The position numbers were made by a program, and so were the translations under genes. A stretch of DNA of 41,314 nucleotides from NCBI GenBank assembly GCA_034521025.1, contig JAXHMZ010000004.1:1-41314 (forward strand). The letters run 5' to 3'. Positions 32,664 through 40,118 of this stretch are shown here, in pieces. The stretch is from Candidatus Campbellbacteria bacterium (GTDB lineage Bacteria > Patescibacteriota > Minisyncoccia > Phycocordibacterales > JAXHMZ01). The notes beneath the pieces were generated by a model. The model was not told where the DNA came from, did not search any database, and worked only from the letters and a program-made list of their open reading frames with translations. The stretch's first letter is position 1. Each line of letters opens with the position of its first letter.

Positions 32664-33311
32664 ATGGTTGATTTTATAACAGAGACCATATCTGAGGGGA
32701 GCTATCTGGGCATAGCTCTTTTGATGCTGGTTGAGAACATCTTCCCTCCGATACCTTCTGAGTTGATAATGCCCTTTGCTGGTTTTGTTGCCGCGCGAGG
32801 CGAGATGTCGGTTATTGGTGTTGTTATTGCGGGAACTCTTGGGTCCGTTCTAGGGACTTTTTTGTGGTACATCGCGGCTCGTTGGTTTGGTGAAAGGCGA
32901 GTGAGGGCTTTTGCTCTAAAATTTGAGCGCTGGCTTACGCTCACTCAAAAAGAGATCGACGACGCGCAATGGTGGTTTGATCGAAAGGGATGGTTAGCTG
33001 TTCTATTGGGCAGATTACTGCCGGGTATTCGCACAATAATTTCGGTTCCGGCGGGAGTCGCGCGTATGCCGGTGTATACGTTTCTTTTGCTTACAACGAT
33101 AGGTTCTCTCGTCTGGGTTTCCATTCTTACAATTTTGGGTCTAGTTCTAGACGCGCAGTATGTTTTGGTGGAGGAATGGCTTGATCCGGTTTCTAAAATG
33201 ATTTTATTTGGTCTTATAGGGTGGTATGTCTATAGGGTAGTAACATACGGAATGAGAAGTAAGGGTCAAAAACAAACTGATAATGACAGTGACAACTACA
33301 CACAACTTTAA
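32664..33311 (+). CDS. DedA-family membrane protein
   Basis: A 215-residue protein with the DedA/SNARE-associated layout: VENIFPPIPSELIMPFAGFVA (N-terminal reentrant with the conserved Glu and Pro), GTFLWYIAARWFG, GRLLPGIRTIISVPAGVARM (conserved Arg-Pro-Gly) and two or three further transmembrane helices. DedA proteins are now linked to undecaprenyl-phosphate and phospholipid recycling across the membrane, and to proton-motive-force maintenance. The role here is inferred from the family. It is 20 nt upstream of the ABC-F gene, which has its own -10 box. Confidence 0.92.
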   Translation: MVDFITETISEGSYLGIALLMLVENIFPPIPSELIMPFAGFVAARGEMSVIGVVIAGTLGSVLGTFLWYIAARWFGERRVRAFALKFERWLTLTQKEIDDAQWWFDRKGWLAVLLGRLLPGIRTIISVPAGVARMPVYTFLLLTTIGSLVWVSILTILGLVLDAQYVLVEEWLDPVSKMILFGLIGWYVYRVVTYGMRSKGQKQTDNDSDNYTQL

Positions 33312-33318
33312 AAACTGT

Positions 33319-33324
33319 TAGAAT
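33319..33324 (+). promoter_or_regulatory. -10 box of the ABC-F gene, leaderless geometry
   Basis: TAGAAT ends 7 nt before the ATG at 33332, just after the dedA stop. Confidence 0.5.
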
Positions 33325-33331
33325 CTCCTCT

Positions 33332-34783
33332 ATGTCTGGAAATACAATTATTCGTTTTGACGAAGTAGATTTCGATTTTGGTTATACAAAGCCGATATTG
33401 GATGAGGTTAGTTTTACTATCCGTCGCGGCTCTAAGATCGCTTTGATGGGACAGAATGGCGCCGGAAAGAGTACTCTTTTCAAGTTATTTACCGGTGAAT
33501 TTAAACCTCATGAAGGAAAGATAACCAACGACCGAAATCCCTCAATTGCTGTCGCGAAGCAAGTGATAGACACGAAAGATCTCGATAAAACAGTTCGTGA
33601 TTATTTTCAGGATGCTTTTGAGGAGGTTGTGTATGATATAGATCCGCGCATAGACGAAGTTCTTGAAATAGTTAATCTCGAAGCTGATAAGGATAAAACG
33701 CTTAGGAAATTTTCCGGTGGTCAGAAAGCGCGTTTGCTCTTAGCTTTTGCTCTGATACAGAAACCGGATATTATACTTCTTGATGAACCGACGAACAATC
33801 TCGACAAGAAAGGAATAGAGCACCTGAGAGATTTTCTAAAAAATTACCAAGGAACATGTGTGGTCATTTCTCACGACGCTGAGTTTCTCAACTACTTTAC
33901 TAACGGCGTGCTCTATTTGGATGTGCATACTCATAAGGTAGAGCAATATGTTGGAAACTATAACGATGTAGTGAAAGAAATATCTTCGCGGATCGCGGCA
34001 GAAGAGAGAAAAAACGCACAACTTAAAAAGGGTATACAGGAAAAGAAAGACAAGGCCAACTTTTTTGCCAGCAAAGGAGGGCAAATGCGAGCTCGCGCAA
34101 AAAAGATGCGCGTAGAAGCAAGCGAGATGCAAGAATCCAAGGTTGAGATCAGGAAAGAGGATAAAGTGATACCCAATTTTCAAATACCATTACAGGAAAA
34201 TGTTCCGGACACAGTTGTGCTCTTTCACACGATTTCCCTTATGAAGGGCGGTGAAGAAAAGGAAAAGAAAAAGCGTCTTGAGCTGCACAAAGGTGACATT
34301 TTGTTACTAAAAGGACCAAACGGTATAGGAAAGACAACATTTCTCGAAAAGTTCATTGAAACTCCAACGCGGTTTTCTGAGATAGGTCCTGAAGTTAAAA
34401 TTGGATACTACTCGCAAGATTTTTCTCGCCTTGATCATGACGCAACCGTTTTTGAAGTGCTGAAAAGATCAGCAATTGAAAACAATGAAGAGAAAATTCG
34501 TGCCACGGCGGCAAAATTCCTCATCGGCTCGGATCTTATTTTTAAGGAAATACACACACTCTCTGAAGGTCAGAAGGGATTGGTTTCGCTCGCAAGGTTG
34601 GTCCTTGAGGAGCCCGCTCTTATAGTCTTGGACGAGCCCACGAATCATATAAATTTCCGCCATTTGCCAATAATTGCCAAAGCGGTTAAAGATTTTAAGG
34701 GAGTAGTTATCTTGGTTTCTCACAACGACAGTTTTGTGAATGAAATAGGAGAGACAAAGACTCTTGATTTGGAAACAATATAG
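33332..34783 (+). CDS. ABC-F family ATPase (translation factor-like)
   Basis: A 483-residue soluble protein with two ABC domains. The first has Walker A GQNGAGKST, signature FSGGQKARLLLAFAL and Walker B IILLDEPTNNLD. The second has GPNGIGKTT, signature LSEGQKGLVSLARLV and Walker B IVLDEPTNHIN. Between them is the charged inter-domain linker (EERKNAQLKKGIQEKKD, MRARAKKMRVEASEM) that in this family reaches the ribosomal P or E site. ABC-F proteins act on translation, either as ribosome-stalling relief factors or antibiotic-protection factors. The second signature has Glu in place of the usual second Gly. Membrane segments are absent. Confidence 0.92.
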   Translation: MSGNTIIRFDEVDFDFGYTKPILDEVSFTIRRGSKIALMGQNGAGKSTLFKLFTGEFKPHEGKITNDRNPSIAVAKQVIDTKDLDKTVRDYFQDAFEEVVYDIDPRIDEVLEIVNLEADKDKTLRKFSGGQKARLLLAFALIQKPDIILLDEPTNNLDKKGIEHLRDFLKNYQGTCVVISHDAEFLNYFTNGVLYLDVHTHKVEQYVGNYNDVVKEISSRIAAEERKNAQLKKGIQEKKDKANFFASKGGQMRARAKKMRVEASEMQESKVEIRKEDKVIPNFQIPLQENVPDTVVLFHTISLMKGGEEKEKKKRLELHKGDILLLKGPNGIGKTTFLEKFIETPTRFSEIGPEVKIGYYSQDFSRLDHDATVFEVLKRSAIENNEEKIRATAAKFLIGSDLIFKEIHTLSEGQKGLVSLARLVLEEPALIVLDEPTNHINFRHLPIIAKAVKDFKGVVILVSHNDSFVNEIGETKTLDLETI

Positions 34784-34811
34784 ATCTTTTAGCAAAAGAA
34801 TATTGTTTCCA
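34770..34811 (+). terminator. Long hairpin overlapping the ABC-F stop codon
   Basis: A 12-bp stem TGGAAACAATAT/ATATTGTTTCCA encloses, after a 3-nt bulge, a TCTTTT/AAAAGA stem with loop AGC. The TAG at 34781-34783 lies in the structure. No long T-run follows; it may be a terminator or a 3'-end stabiliser. Confidence 0.55.
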
Positions 34812-34845
34812 CAGTTAACGCTTTCTAAATATTAGTGAATGGGTG

Positions 34846-34851
34846 TAGTAT
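34846..34851 (+). promoter_or_regulatory. -10 box of the pilin gene; decides the start
   Basis: TAGTAT ends 7 nt before the ATG at 34859. The longer frame from 34835 would run through the promoter and add residues before the prepilin motif. Confidence 0.5.
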
Positions 34852-34858
34852 TAGACCT

Positions 34859-35383
34859 ATGAATAGAGGATTTACTCTGGTTGAACTTTTAGGGGTCATA
34901 GTTATCATTGGCCTCCTTAGTGGTATTATTCTTCCGCAGATAAACGGGATGAGAGAAAAAGGCCGAGACACGGAAAGGATCACTGATGTTAAAAAGATGC
35001 AGACATCACTTGAGCGCTATTTTGATAGAAACGGAGAGTATCCCGATGTTGGTTCCAGCAAAACATATGCTGTAAGTGGTGATTCAGGTGATCCTTCTTG
35101 TTATTCCGGTGATTCGATAGCATTTCCAGACTCGGGACTTATAAATTTGGTAAACCAAGGGCTTATCTCAAGTCTCCCGCGAGATCCTATAAATGAGTCC
35201 AATCACTGTTATTTGTACAGAAAAAATTACACATGTAGTGGTAATATGCCCTCGGGACAAACGACCGGATATGTGCTTTTGTTTAAACCGGAAAATTTTG
35301 ACACATTTGGAGGCGACAATGGCGGAGAAAACGGCGCCTTGAACTGGGATGACAATAATGATTGGCTTTGCGTAGAATCATAG
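34859..35383 (+). CDS. Type IV pilin-like / pseudopilin protein
   Basis: A 174-residue protein with a class III signal: MNRG then FTLVELLGVIVIIGLLSGII, cleavage expected after G4, and the E at mature position 5 present. The hydrophobic N-helix is followed by MREKGRDTERITDVKKMQTSLERYF, as in G-type pseudopilins, and a C-terminal globular domain with four cysteines (likely two disulfides: CYSGDS, CYLYRK, CSGNM, CVES). The start at 34859 fits the four-residue leader. Pilus assembly genes are not in this window, so it is an orphan pilin here. Confidence 0.88.
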   Translation: MNRGFTLVELLGVIVIIGLLSGIILPQINGMREKGRDTERITDVKKMQTSLERYFDRNGEYPDVGSSKTYAVSGDSGDPSCYSGDSIAFPDSGLINLVNQGLISSLPRDPINESNHCYLYRKNYTCSGNMPSGQTTGYVLLFKPENFDTFGGDNGGENGALNWDDNNDWLCVES

Positions 35384-35387
35384 TTTT

Positions 35388-35921
35388 ATGAAGAAAAATT
35401 TGATCATTACAGTTCTTGCCATACTTTTATTTTTAGCTGTTGTGTATATTGTGCTTATTTTTAATCTATCGGGCACGTTTTGCGGTGTTCAGGTGGAAAC
35501 CGATAAGTATTCACTAATTGCCAACCGGGAACAGGTAGAAGGCGAGGGCTTAGATCCGGAGTCTGAGGAAAGTAGCGGAGCTCGAGATCACGTCTCTCAG
35601 AATTCCCAGAATGATCTTAAAGAAAATATAATAGGATCATGGAGGGATGCGCAAAATGAGCAAAGCATAACGAGCTTTGAAGCCAGTGGCACTTTTAGGT
35701 TTGTATATTCAGGTGGAGCAATCCAAGAAACTGGGACGTATCAGATCTTTGCTGACGCCAGTGTGGTTCCGGAAGAACTGCCGAATATATCCGGTCCCGT
35801 GTTAAGACAATCTGTCGGCGGTAACCATACTTATTATGAAATTCTTGAAATCACTAAAGATAATATGATGCTCGTTGACCTTAACGATGGAAGAACATAC
35901 GAGTTCGAAAAAGTTAACTAA
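35388..35921 (+). CDS. Membrane-anchored protein with lipocalin-like domain
   Basis: A 177-residue protein with one N-terminal transmembrane anchor (LIITVLAILLFLAVVYIVLIF), a polar linker rich in Glu, Ser and Gln (EGLDPESEESSGARDH) and a C-terminal domain of about 90 residues. That domain has alternating strands: IIGSWRDAQNEQSITSFEASG, FRFVYSGGAIQETGTYQIF, HTYYEILEITKDNMMLVDLN. GSW at the start of such a domain is common in lipocalin-like DUF families. It starts 4 nt after the pilin stop, so both are likely co-expressed. Function is unknown. Confidence 0.65.
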   Translation: MKKNLIITVLAILLFLAVVYIVLIFNLSGTFCGVQVETDKYSLIANREQVEGEGLDPESEESSGARDHVSQNSQNDLKENIIGSWRDAQNEQSITSFEASGTFRFVYSGGAIQETGTYQIFADASVVPEELPNISGPVLRQSVGGNHTYYEILEITKDNMMLVDLNDGRTYEFEKVN

Positions 35922-35982
35922 AACAAAAATAGCCGCCTAATCTGTCCACAGAGTCTCTTAATTAGAGATATATCTTATATGG

Positions 35983-35988
35983 TATGAT
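35983..35988 (+). promoter_or_regulatory. -10 box deciding the start of the small membrane protein
   Basis: TATGAT ends 7 nt before the ATG at 35996, while the earlier ATG (35984) lies inside the hexamer. Confidence 0.5.
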
Positions 35989-35995
35989 TAATACG

Positions 35996-36202
35996 ATGAA
36001 ATCGTCCACTGGCAGGCTATCATTGCGTCCTTTTGAAGCAATTTTGTTTCTTTCCGGTGTTGGTATATTGCTTAGCGTTCCGGTTATTTTTTTCTTTGAG
36101 ATCTTTGCAGTTTGGGTTATCGCGAAAGTACTGTACGGTCTCGGGGTGGCCGTTTTTTTAGTGGAAGCCGTTTTAACTATCAAAAAATATGCTCGCGGTT
36201 GA
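35996..36202 (+). CDS. Small two-helix membrane protein
   Basis: A 68-residue protein with two hydrophobic segments (FEAILFLSGVGILLSVPVIFF and VIAKVLYGLGVAVFLVEAVL) and a basic end KKYARG. Unrecognised family. It overlaps the next gene by 14 nt, with the ATG at 36189 inside this frame, so they are translationally coupled. Confidence 0.6.
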   Translation: MKSSTGRLSLRPFEAILFLSGVGILLSVPVIFFFEIFAVWVIAKVLYGLGVAVFLVEAVLTIKKYARG

Positions 36203-37220
36203 GTACATTGAGTTGGTTTCTTTCATAAAACAAGCCAGTTTGGCTTTGGCTGGAGCAGCGGCGCTTTGGGGCGCCGTAATCTATTTTTTAAGCGTAAGAG
36301 CCAAAAAAGGCGGACACAACGAGACAGGGTCGTTAATTCTCGAATGGATTTCGTTAAGATTATTTGCTCTGTTTAGCGCGGGAGCCGCCGTAGCTGTAAT
36401 TGCGTTTTCTGAGCTTTACTCCATTAGTACCGCGGGTGCGCATGAAGGGATAGTCATAGTACCGACAAAGAGCGAGATAAGCTCAGCAGTTTTCTTAACT
36501 CTACCTCTCTACGCGTTCTTTATAGCTTTTGTCCTTGTGACTGTATGGATGCGTGTTGCCAAAACGGCTCTTTTCAGAAGATTTCTTCCTTATATATACG
36601 TTGCGGGCTTTGTTCTTTCTTTGGTCTTGATATCTCTCCCGGCTTGGACAGGCAGACTTGATCCGACGCAATGGTTTTACATAGGGCATTCGGTGCACTC
36701 TATTTTTACAGTTGGCACTGTGCTCGTGTTGGATTTCTTGATCCTTTCTTCTCAGTCTTCAAATATATTAAAACAACATATTTTTCCCCTGTTTCCGGTG
36801 CTTTCCGGCGTGATATGGGTTGGGCTTGGGTTTGATTTTCTTTCCGTATGGTTGGTTTTTGAGGAGGCTCTTAGGTTCACTCCGAAGTTCTTCTTTATGC
36901 AAACCGTTATAGGGATATTAATAATCAATGGGATTCTCCTTTCCGGTCCAATAACAAGGGCGATGACAAAAGCAATCAAGAAGAAAGGAATTGAGTTGTC
37001 GAAACGAATGACAACATTTGCGAATATAGCCGGTACTATCTCAATAACTTCTTGGCTGACCATAACCTTCATTGATTATGTAGAGTCCGCGGAATTGAGC
37101 TATTGGGGACTGATGATGGGTTATTTGTTATTTGGTATGGCTTTGTATGTGGGGCACGAGCTTTATGAAAAGTTTGGAGAAAAACCACCCGAGTTTTTAA
37201 GTGTCAATAACCGGATATGA
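36189..37220 (+). CDS. Polytopic membrane protein, unknown function
   Basis: A 343-residue integral membrane protein with about nine hydrophobic helices; examples are LALAGAAALWGAVIYFL, VFLTLPLYAFFIAFVLVTVWM, YIYVAGFVLSLVLISLPAW and FMQTVIGILIINGILLSGPI. WFYIGHSVHSIFTVGTVLV contains two conserved-looking histidines in a membrane helix, and YVGHELYEKFGEKPP closes the protein. His in membrane helices could bind haem or metal, but I see no known family signature. Coupled to the small protein upstream and followed 15 nt later by the polysaccharide operon. Confidence 0.6.
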   Translation: MLAVEYIELVSFIKQASLALAGAAALWGAVIYFLSVRAKKGGHNETGSLILEWISLRLFALFSAGAAVAVIAFSELYSISTAGAHEGIVIVPTKSEISSAVFLTLPLYAFFIAFVLVTVWMRVAKTALFRRFLPYIYVAGFVLSLVLISLPAWTGRLDPTQWFYIGHSVHSIFTVGTVLVLDFLILSSQSSNILKQHIFPLFPVLSGVIWVGLGFDFLSVWLVFEEALRFTPKFFFMQTVIGILIINGILLSGPITRAMTKAIKKKGIELSKRMTTFANIAGTISITSWLTITFIDYVESAELSYWGLMMGYLLFGMALYVGHELYEKFGEKPPEFLSVNNRI

Positions 37221-37235
37221 ATTTAGCTAAACAAA

Positions 37236-38516
37236 ATGGACAATAGAGCAATAAAAGTACTTATGTTCGGTTGGGAATTTCCTCCCCATAACAGCGGAGG
37301 GTTGGGAACGGCGTGCTTGGGTTTAGCGCGCGCCCTCGGCGAGCACAAGGACGAGGTTGATCTAACTTTTGTCCTTCCCAGAAAACAAGCTGCCGACGAC
37401 GTGGGGGCTAATTTTGTTTTTGCCGATGCTTTTTTGAAACACCTGAAGGTCAGAACGATCGACTCTCTTTTGTCACCTTATCTAACCAGCCAATCGTATA
37501 GCGATCGCTACAACCTCTTAACAACCGAAGAAAAAGATCTCTACGGAGCCTCTCTTTTTGAGGAAGTCAATATATATGCTCGTCGTGCCGAAGCAATAGC
37601 TAAATACGAGGAATATGATGTTATACACGCTCACGATTGGCTGTCATTTGGGGCGGGCATAGCCGCAAAGCGAATATCAGGGAAGCCGTTGGTGGTCCAA
37701 ATACACGCGACTGAGGTCGACAGAACCGGTGGAAATGGAGTTAACCAGTACGTATATAATCTTGAAAAACAAGGAATGGAGATCGCTGATGCAGTAGTTG
37801 CTGTAAGTAATTTCACAAAAAATATAATTGTGGAGAAGTATGGTATACCACCAAGCAAAGTCCGGGTGGTGCATAACGGTACTGTAATAAGAAATGAAAA
37901 CAAAGAGACAACAGAACTAGAAGAAAGACCTCACACTCCCTTAAGTGTTCTAAAAGAAAAAGGCAATAAAATTGTTTTGTTTGTCGGAAGGGTTACTTTA
38001 CAAAAAGGCCCGGAGTATTTTTTGAACGCTGCCAAACGCGTTTTGGAATACAGACCGGATACGTTATTTGTAGTGGCCGGTTCCGGTGATATGAGAGAGC
38101 AGATGATACGCGAGGCAGCAGCTTTGGGTATCTCTAAAAATGTTCTTTTCGCGGGCTTCCTTCGAGGAGATGAATTGGATTACGCTTATAAGGCAGCTGA
38201 TTTATACGTTATGCCCTCTGTTTCAGAGCCGTTTGGTTTGACTGCCTTAGAAGCGATAGAGAACGGTACTCCGGTTTTGCTTTCTAAGCAGTCGGGAGTA
38301 TCAGAGGTAGTGAAGCATTCGCTGTTGGCTGATTTCTGGGATATCGAAGAGATGGCGAATAAAATACTTTCGGTCATTTCTCACAGATCCCTCGGCAACG
38401 AAATGCGCCGCAACGCATTCAAGGAACTTTTCCATATTTCATGGTCAAACTCGGCGAAAAAATGCAAAGATATATACCGTTCGCTCACTTCTAGGTTATT
38501 TAAAAATATGAAATAA
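37236..38516 (+). CDS. GT4 glycosyltransferase, glycogen/starch synthase-like
   Basis: A 426-residue GT-B glycosyltransferase. The N-domain has FGWEFPPHNSGGLGTACLGL (donor/acceptor loop), VIHAHDWLSFGAGIA and QIHATEVDRTGGN. The C-domain has LFVGRVTLQKGPEYFLNAAK, the DLYVMPSVSEPFGLTALEA motif with E331 and E339 (E-x7-E of GT4), and SGVSEVVKH. Layout and neighbours fit the GT4 glycogen-synthase-like group of archaea and Patescibacteria, which add alpha-1,4-glucose from a nucleotide sugar. It begins a tight operon: GH57 is 7 nt downstream, then DUF5752, then GH15. No promoter is obvious between it and the membrane gene upstream. Confidence 0.85.
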   Translation: MDNRAIKVLMFGWEFPPHNSGGLGTACLGLARALGEHKDEVDLTFVLPRKQAADDVGANFVFADAFLKHLKVRTIDSLLSPYLTSQSYSDRYNLLTTEEKDLYGASLFEEVNIYARRAEAIAKYEEYDVIHAHDWLSFGAGIAAKRISGKPLVVQIHATEVDRTGGNGVNQYVYNLEKQGMEIADAVVAVSNFTKNIIVEKYGIPPSKVRVVHNGTVIRNENKETTELEERPHTPLSVLKEKGNKIVLFVGRVTLQKGPEYFLNAAKRVLEYRPDTLFVVAGSGDMREQMIREAAALGISKNVLFAGFLRGDELDYAYKAADLYVMPSVSEPFGLTALEAIENGTPVLLSKQSGVSEVVKHSLLADFWDIEEMANKILSVISHRSLGNEMRRNAFKELFHISWSNSAKKCKDIYRSLTSRLFKNMK

Positions 38517-38523
38517 TTAAAAT

Positions 38524-39711
38524 ATGACTTCAATTTGTCTTTACATGCAGGTTCACCAGCCGCGTAGGTTAAAAAAATATCGGATCTTTGATATAGGCTC
38601 AAAAGGCGGATACTTTGACGATGTATCGGATACGGATCTAAATAATCGTAAAGTCTTTCAGAAAGTAGCTCGCAAGTGTTATCTACCCACAAATTCCCTT
38701 ATGCTAGACCTTTTGAAGAAGCATCCAGAGTTCAGACTCAGTTTTTCGATCACCGGAATATTCTTAGATCAGGCCGAAGAATACAGCCCGGAGACATTGG
38801 AGTCGTTCAAAAAGCTTGTGGATACCGGTCAAGTGGAGATATTGTCAGAGACTTACTATCACTCTCTTGCGTTTCTATACTCACAGAGAGAATTTGAAGA
38901 ACAGACGCAATTGCATAAAGAGAGAGTGAAAGAATTGTTCGGTGTTGAGCCGACTGTATTTAGGAACACAGAGTTAATATATAATAATGAATTAGCCAAA
39001 GCGGCGGAAAGAATGGGATATCGCGGCGTACTGGCAGAAGGCGTGGATAATATTTTGGGCTGGAGGAGTCCTAATTTTGTATATCGTCCACAAGGAACCG
39101 ATAACATTTCTTTGCTATTGAAAAACTATCGTCTTTCTGATGATATTGCATTTCGTTTTTCTTCTTCCGAGTGGGCTGAATATCCATTGACGGCGGAGAA
39201 ATTCGCAAATTGGATAAGCTCCGTAAATGGCTCCGGCGAGATAGTGAATCTTTTTATGGACTACGAAACGTTCGGTGAGCACCAGTGGGAGGATACCGGA
39301 ATATTCGACTTTCTCCGCGCCTTGCCGACGGCAGTGTATAAAAATCCCGACAATGATTTCGTTACACCTACGGAGGCAATAGATCGATATGAAAGACGTG
39401 ATGAGATCGATATCCCCCATTATATTTCTTGGGCTGACGTAGAGCGAGATCTCTCGGCTTGGCTTCACAACGATATGCAGAAGGACGCTATTAAGTCACT
39501 TTATGAGATAGAAGATAAAGTAAAAGCTTCAAAGGATAAGAAGTTGATCAACGATTGGCGTACACTAACGACCTCAGACCACTTTTATTATATGTGTACA
39601 AAATGGTGGTCTGACGGCGATGTACACAAATATTTCTCCCCGTATGATTCACCTTATGATGCTTTTATCACCTTTATGAATGTATTAAATGATGTAACAC
39701 TAAGAGTATAA
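38524..39711 (+). CDS. GH57 alpha-amylase/4-alpha-glucanotransferase-type glycosidase
   Basis: A 395-residue GH57 enzyme. The five family regions are visible: region 1 HQPRR (11-15), region 2 around GIFLDQ, region 3 FRNTELIYN with nucleophile-type E150, region 4 FMDYETFGEH with acid D246, and region 5 in the C-terminal part. No signal peptide, so it acts in the cytoplasm on the polymer made by the upstream GT4. Branching enzyme and 4-alpha-glucanotransferase activities also occur in GH57; the exact reaction cannot be read from motifs. Cys and signal features are absent. Operonic. Confidence 0.88.
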   Translation: MTSICLYMQVHQPRRLKKYRIFDIGSKGGYFDDVSDTDLNNRKVFQKVARKCYLPTNSLMLDLLKKHPEFRLSFSITGIFLDQAEEYSPETLESFKKLVDTGQVEILSETYYHSLAFLYSQREFEEQTQLHKERVKELFGVEPTVFRNTELIYNNELAKAAERMGYRGVLAEGVDNILGWRSPNFVYRPQGTDNISLLLKNYRLSDDIAFRFSSSEWAEYPLTAEKFANWISSVNGSGEIVNLFMDYETFGEHQWEDTGIFDFLRALPTAVYKNPDNDFVTPTEAIDRYERRDEIDIPHYISWADVERDLSAWLHNDMQKDAIKSLYEIEDKVKASKDKKLINDWRTLTTSDHFYYMCTKWWSDGDVHKYFSPYDSPYDAFITFMNVLNDVTLRV

Positions 39712-39715
39712 AACT

Positions 39716-40099
39716 ATGAAAAAAACAAATGTAACCAAAAAGAAAAATACCGGTGCTTCTAAAAAGACAACTCGTAAAGTACCCGTAAGGAAAGCCCCGG
39801 CAAAAAAGTCCTCTAGCTCTCGAACTCGCAAAAAGCGTTTAGTGATAGCCCCTCCTGAAACTGCTTTTTTTGCTGTCAATGGAGCTGTGCTGTATTCGCT
39901 ATTGGATCTGTATAATGAACTTGCGACAATGAGTGATGAAGAGTTTTCTTTTCACGCCGGAGATGAGAGCAATCACTTCGCCAATTGGGTGCGAGATGTT
40001 GTTAAAGACAAATCCTGTGCTAAAGACCTACAAAGTGCGAATACTCGCAGAAAGGCGCGATCAGTGGTCAAGAAGTATTTAGTTAAGTATTCTTATTAG
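39716..40099 (+). CDS. DUF5752 protein with Lys/Arg-rich N-terminal tail
   Basis: A 127-residue protein. The first 45 residues are a low-complexity basic tail (KKTNVTKKKNTGASKK, RKVPVRKAPAKKSSSS), like histone-H1/AlgP-type tails. The C-terminal 80 residues form the DUF5752 domain: FFAVNGAVLYSLLDLYNELATM, FSFHAGDESNHFANWVRDVV and AKDLQSANTRRKARSVVKKY. DUF5752 is of unknown function; I recall it accompanying polysaccharide-metabolism genes. The tail could bind a polyanion, nucleic acid or a phosphorylated surface. It sits 4 nt after GH57 and 19 nt before GH15, in one operon. Confidence 0.75.
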   Translation: MKKTNVTKKKNTGASKKTTRKVPVRKAPAKKSSSSRTRKKRLVIAPPETAFFAVNGAVLYSLLDLYNELATMSDEEFSFHAGDESNHFANWVRDVVKDKSCAKDLQSANTRRKARSVVKKYLVKYSY

Positions 40100-40118
40100 T
40101 GAGTAATTAGTTCTATTG

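Noticed and set aside
34770-34811. Riboswitch or attenuator for the pilin gene
   Set aside because: The hairpin overlaps the ABC-F stop and the pilin promoter lies downstream of it, so it is outside the pilin transcript.
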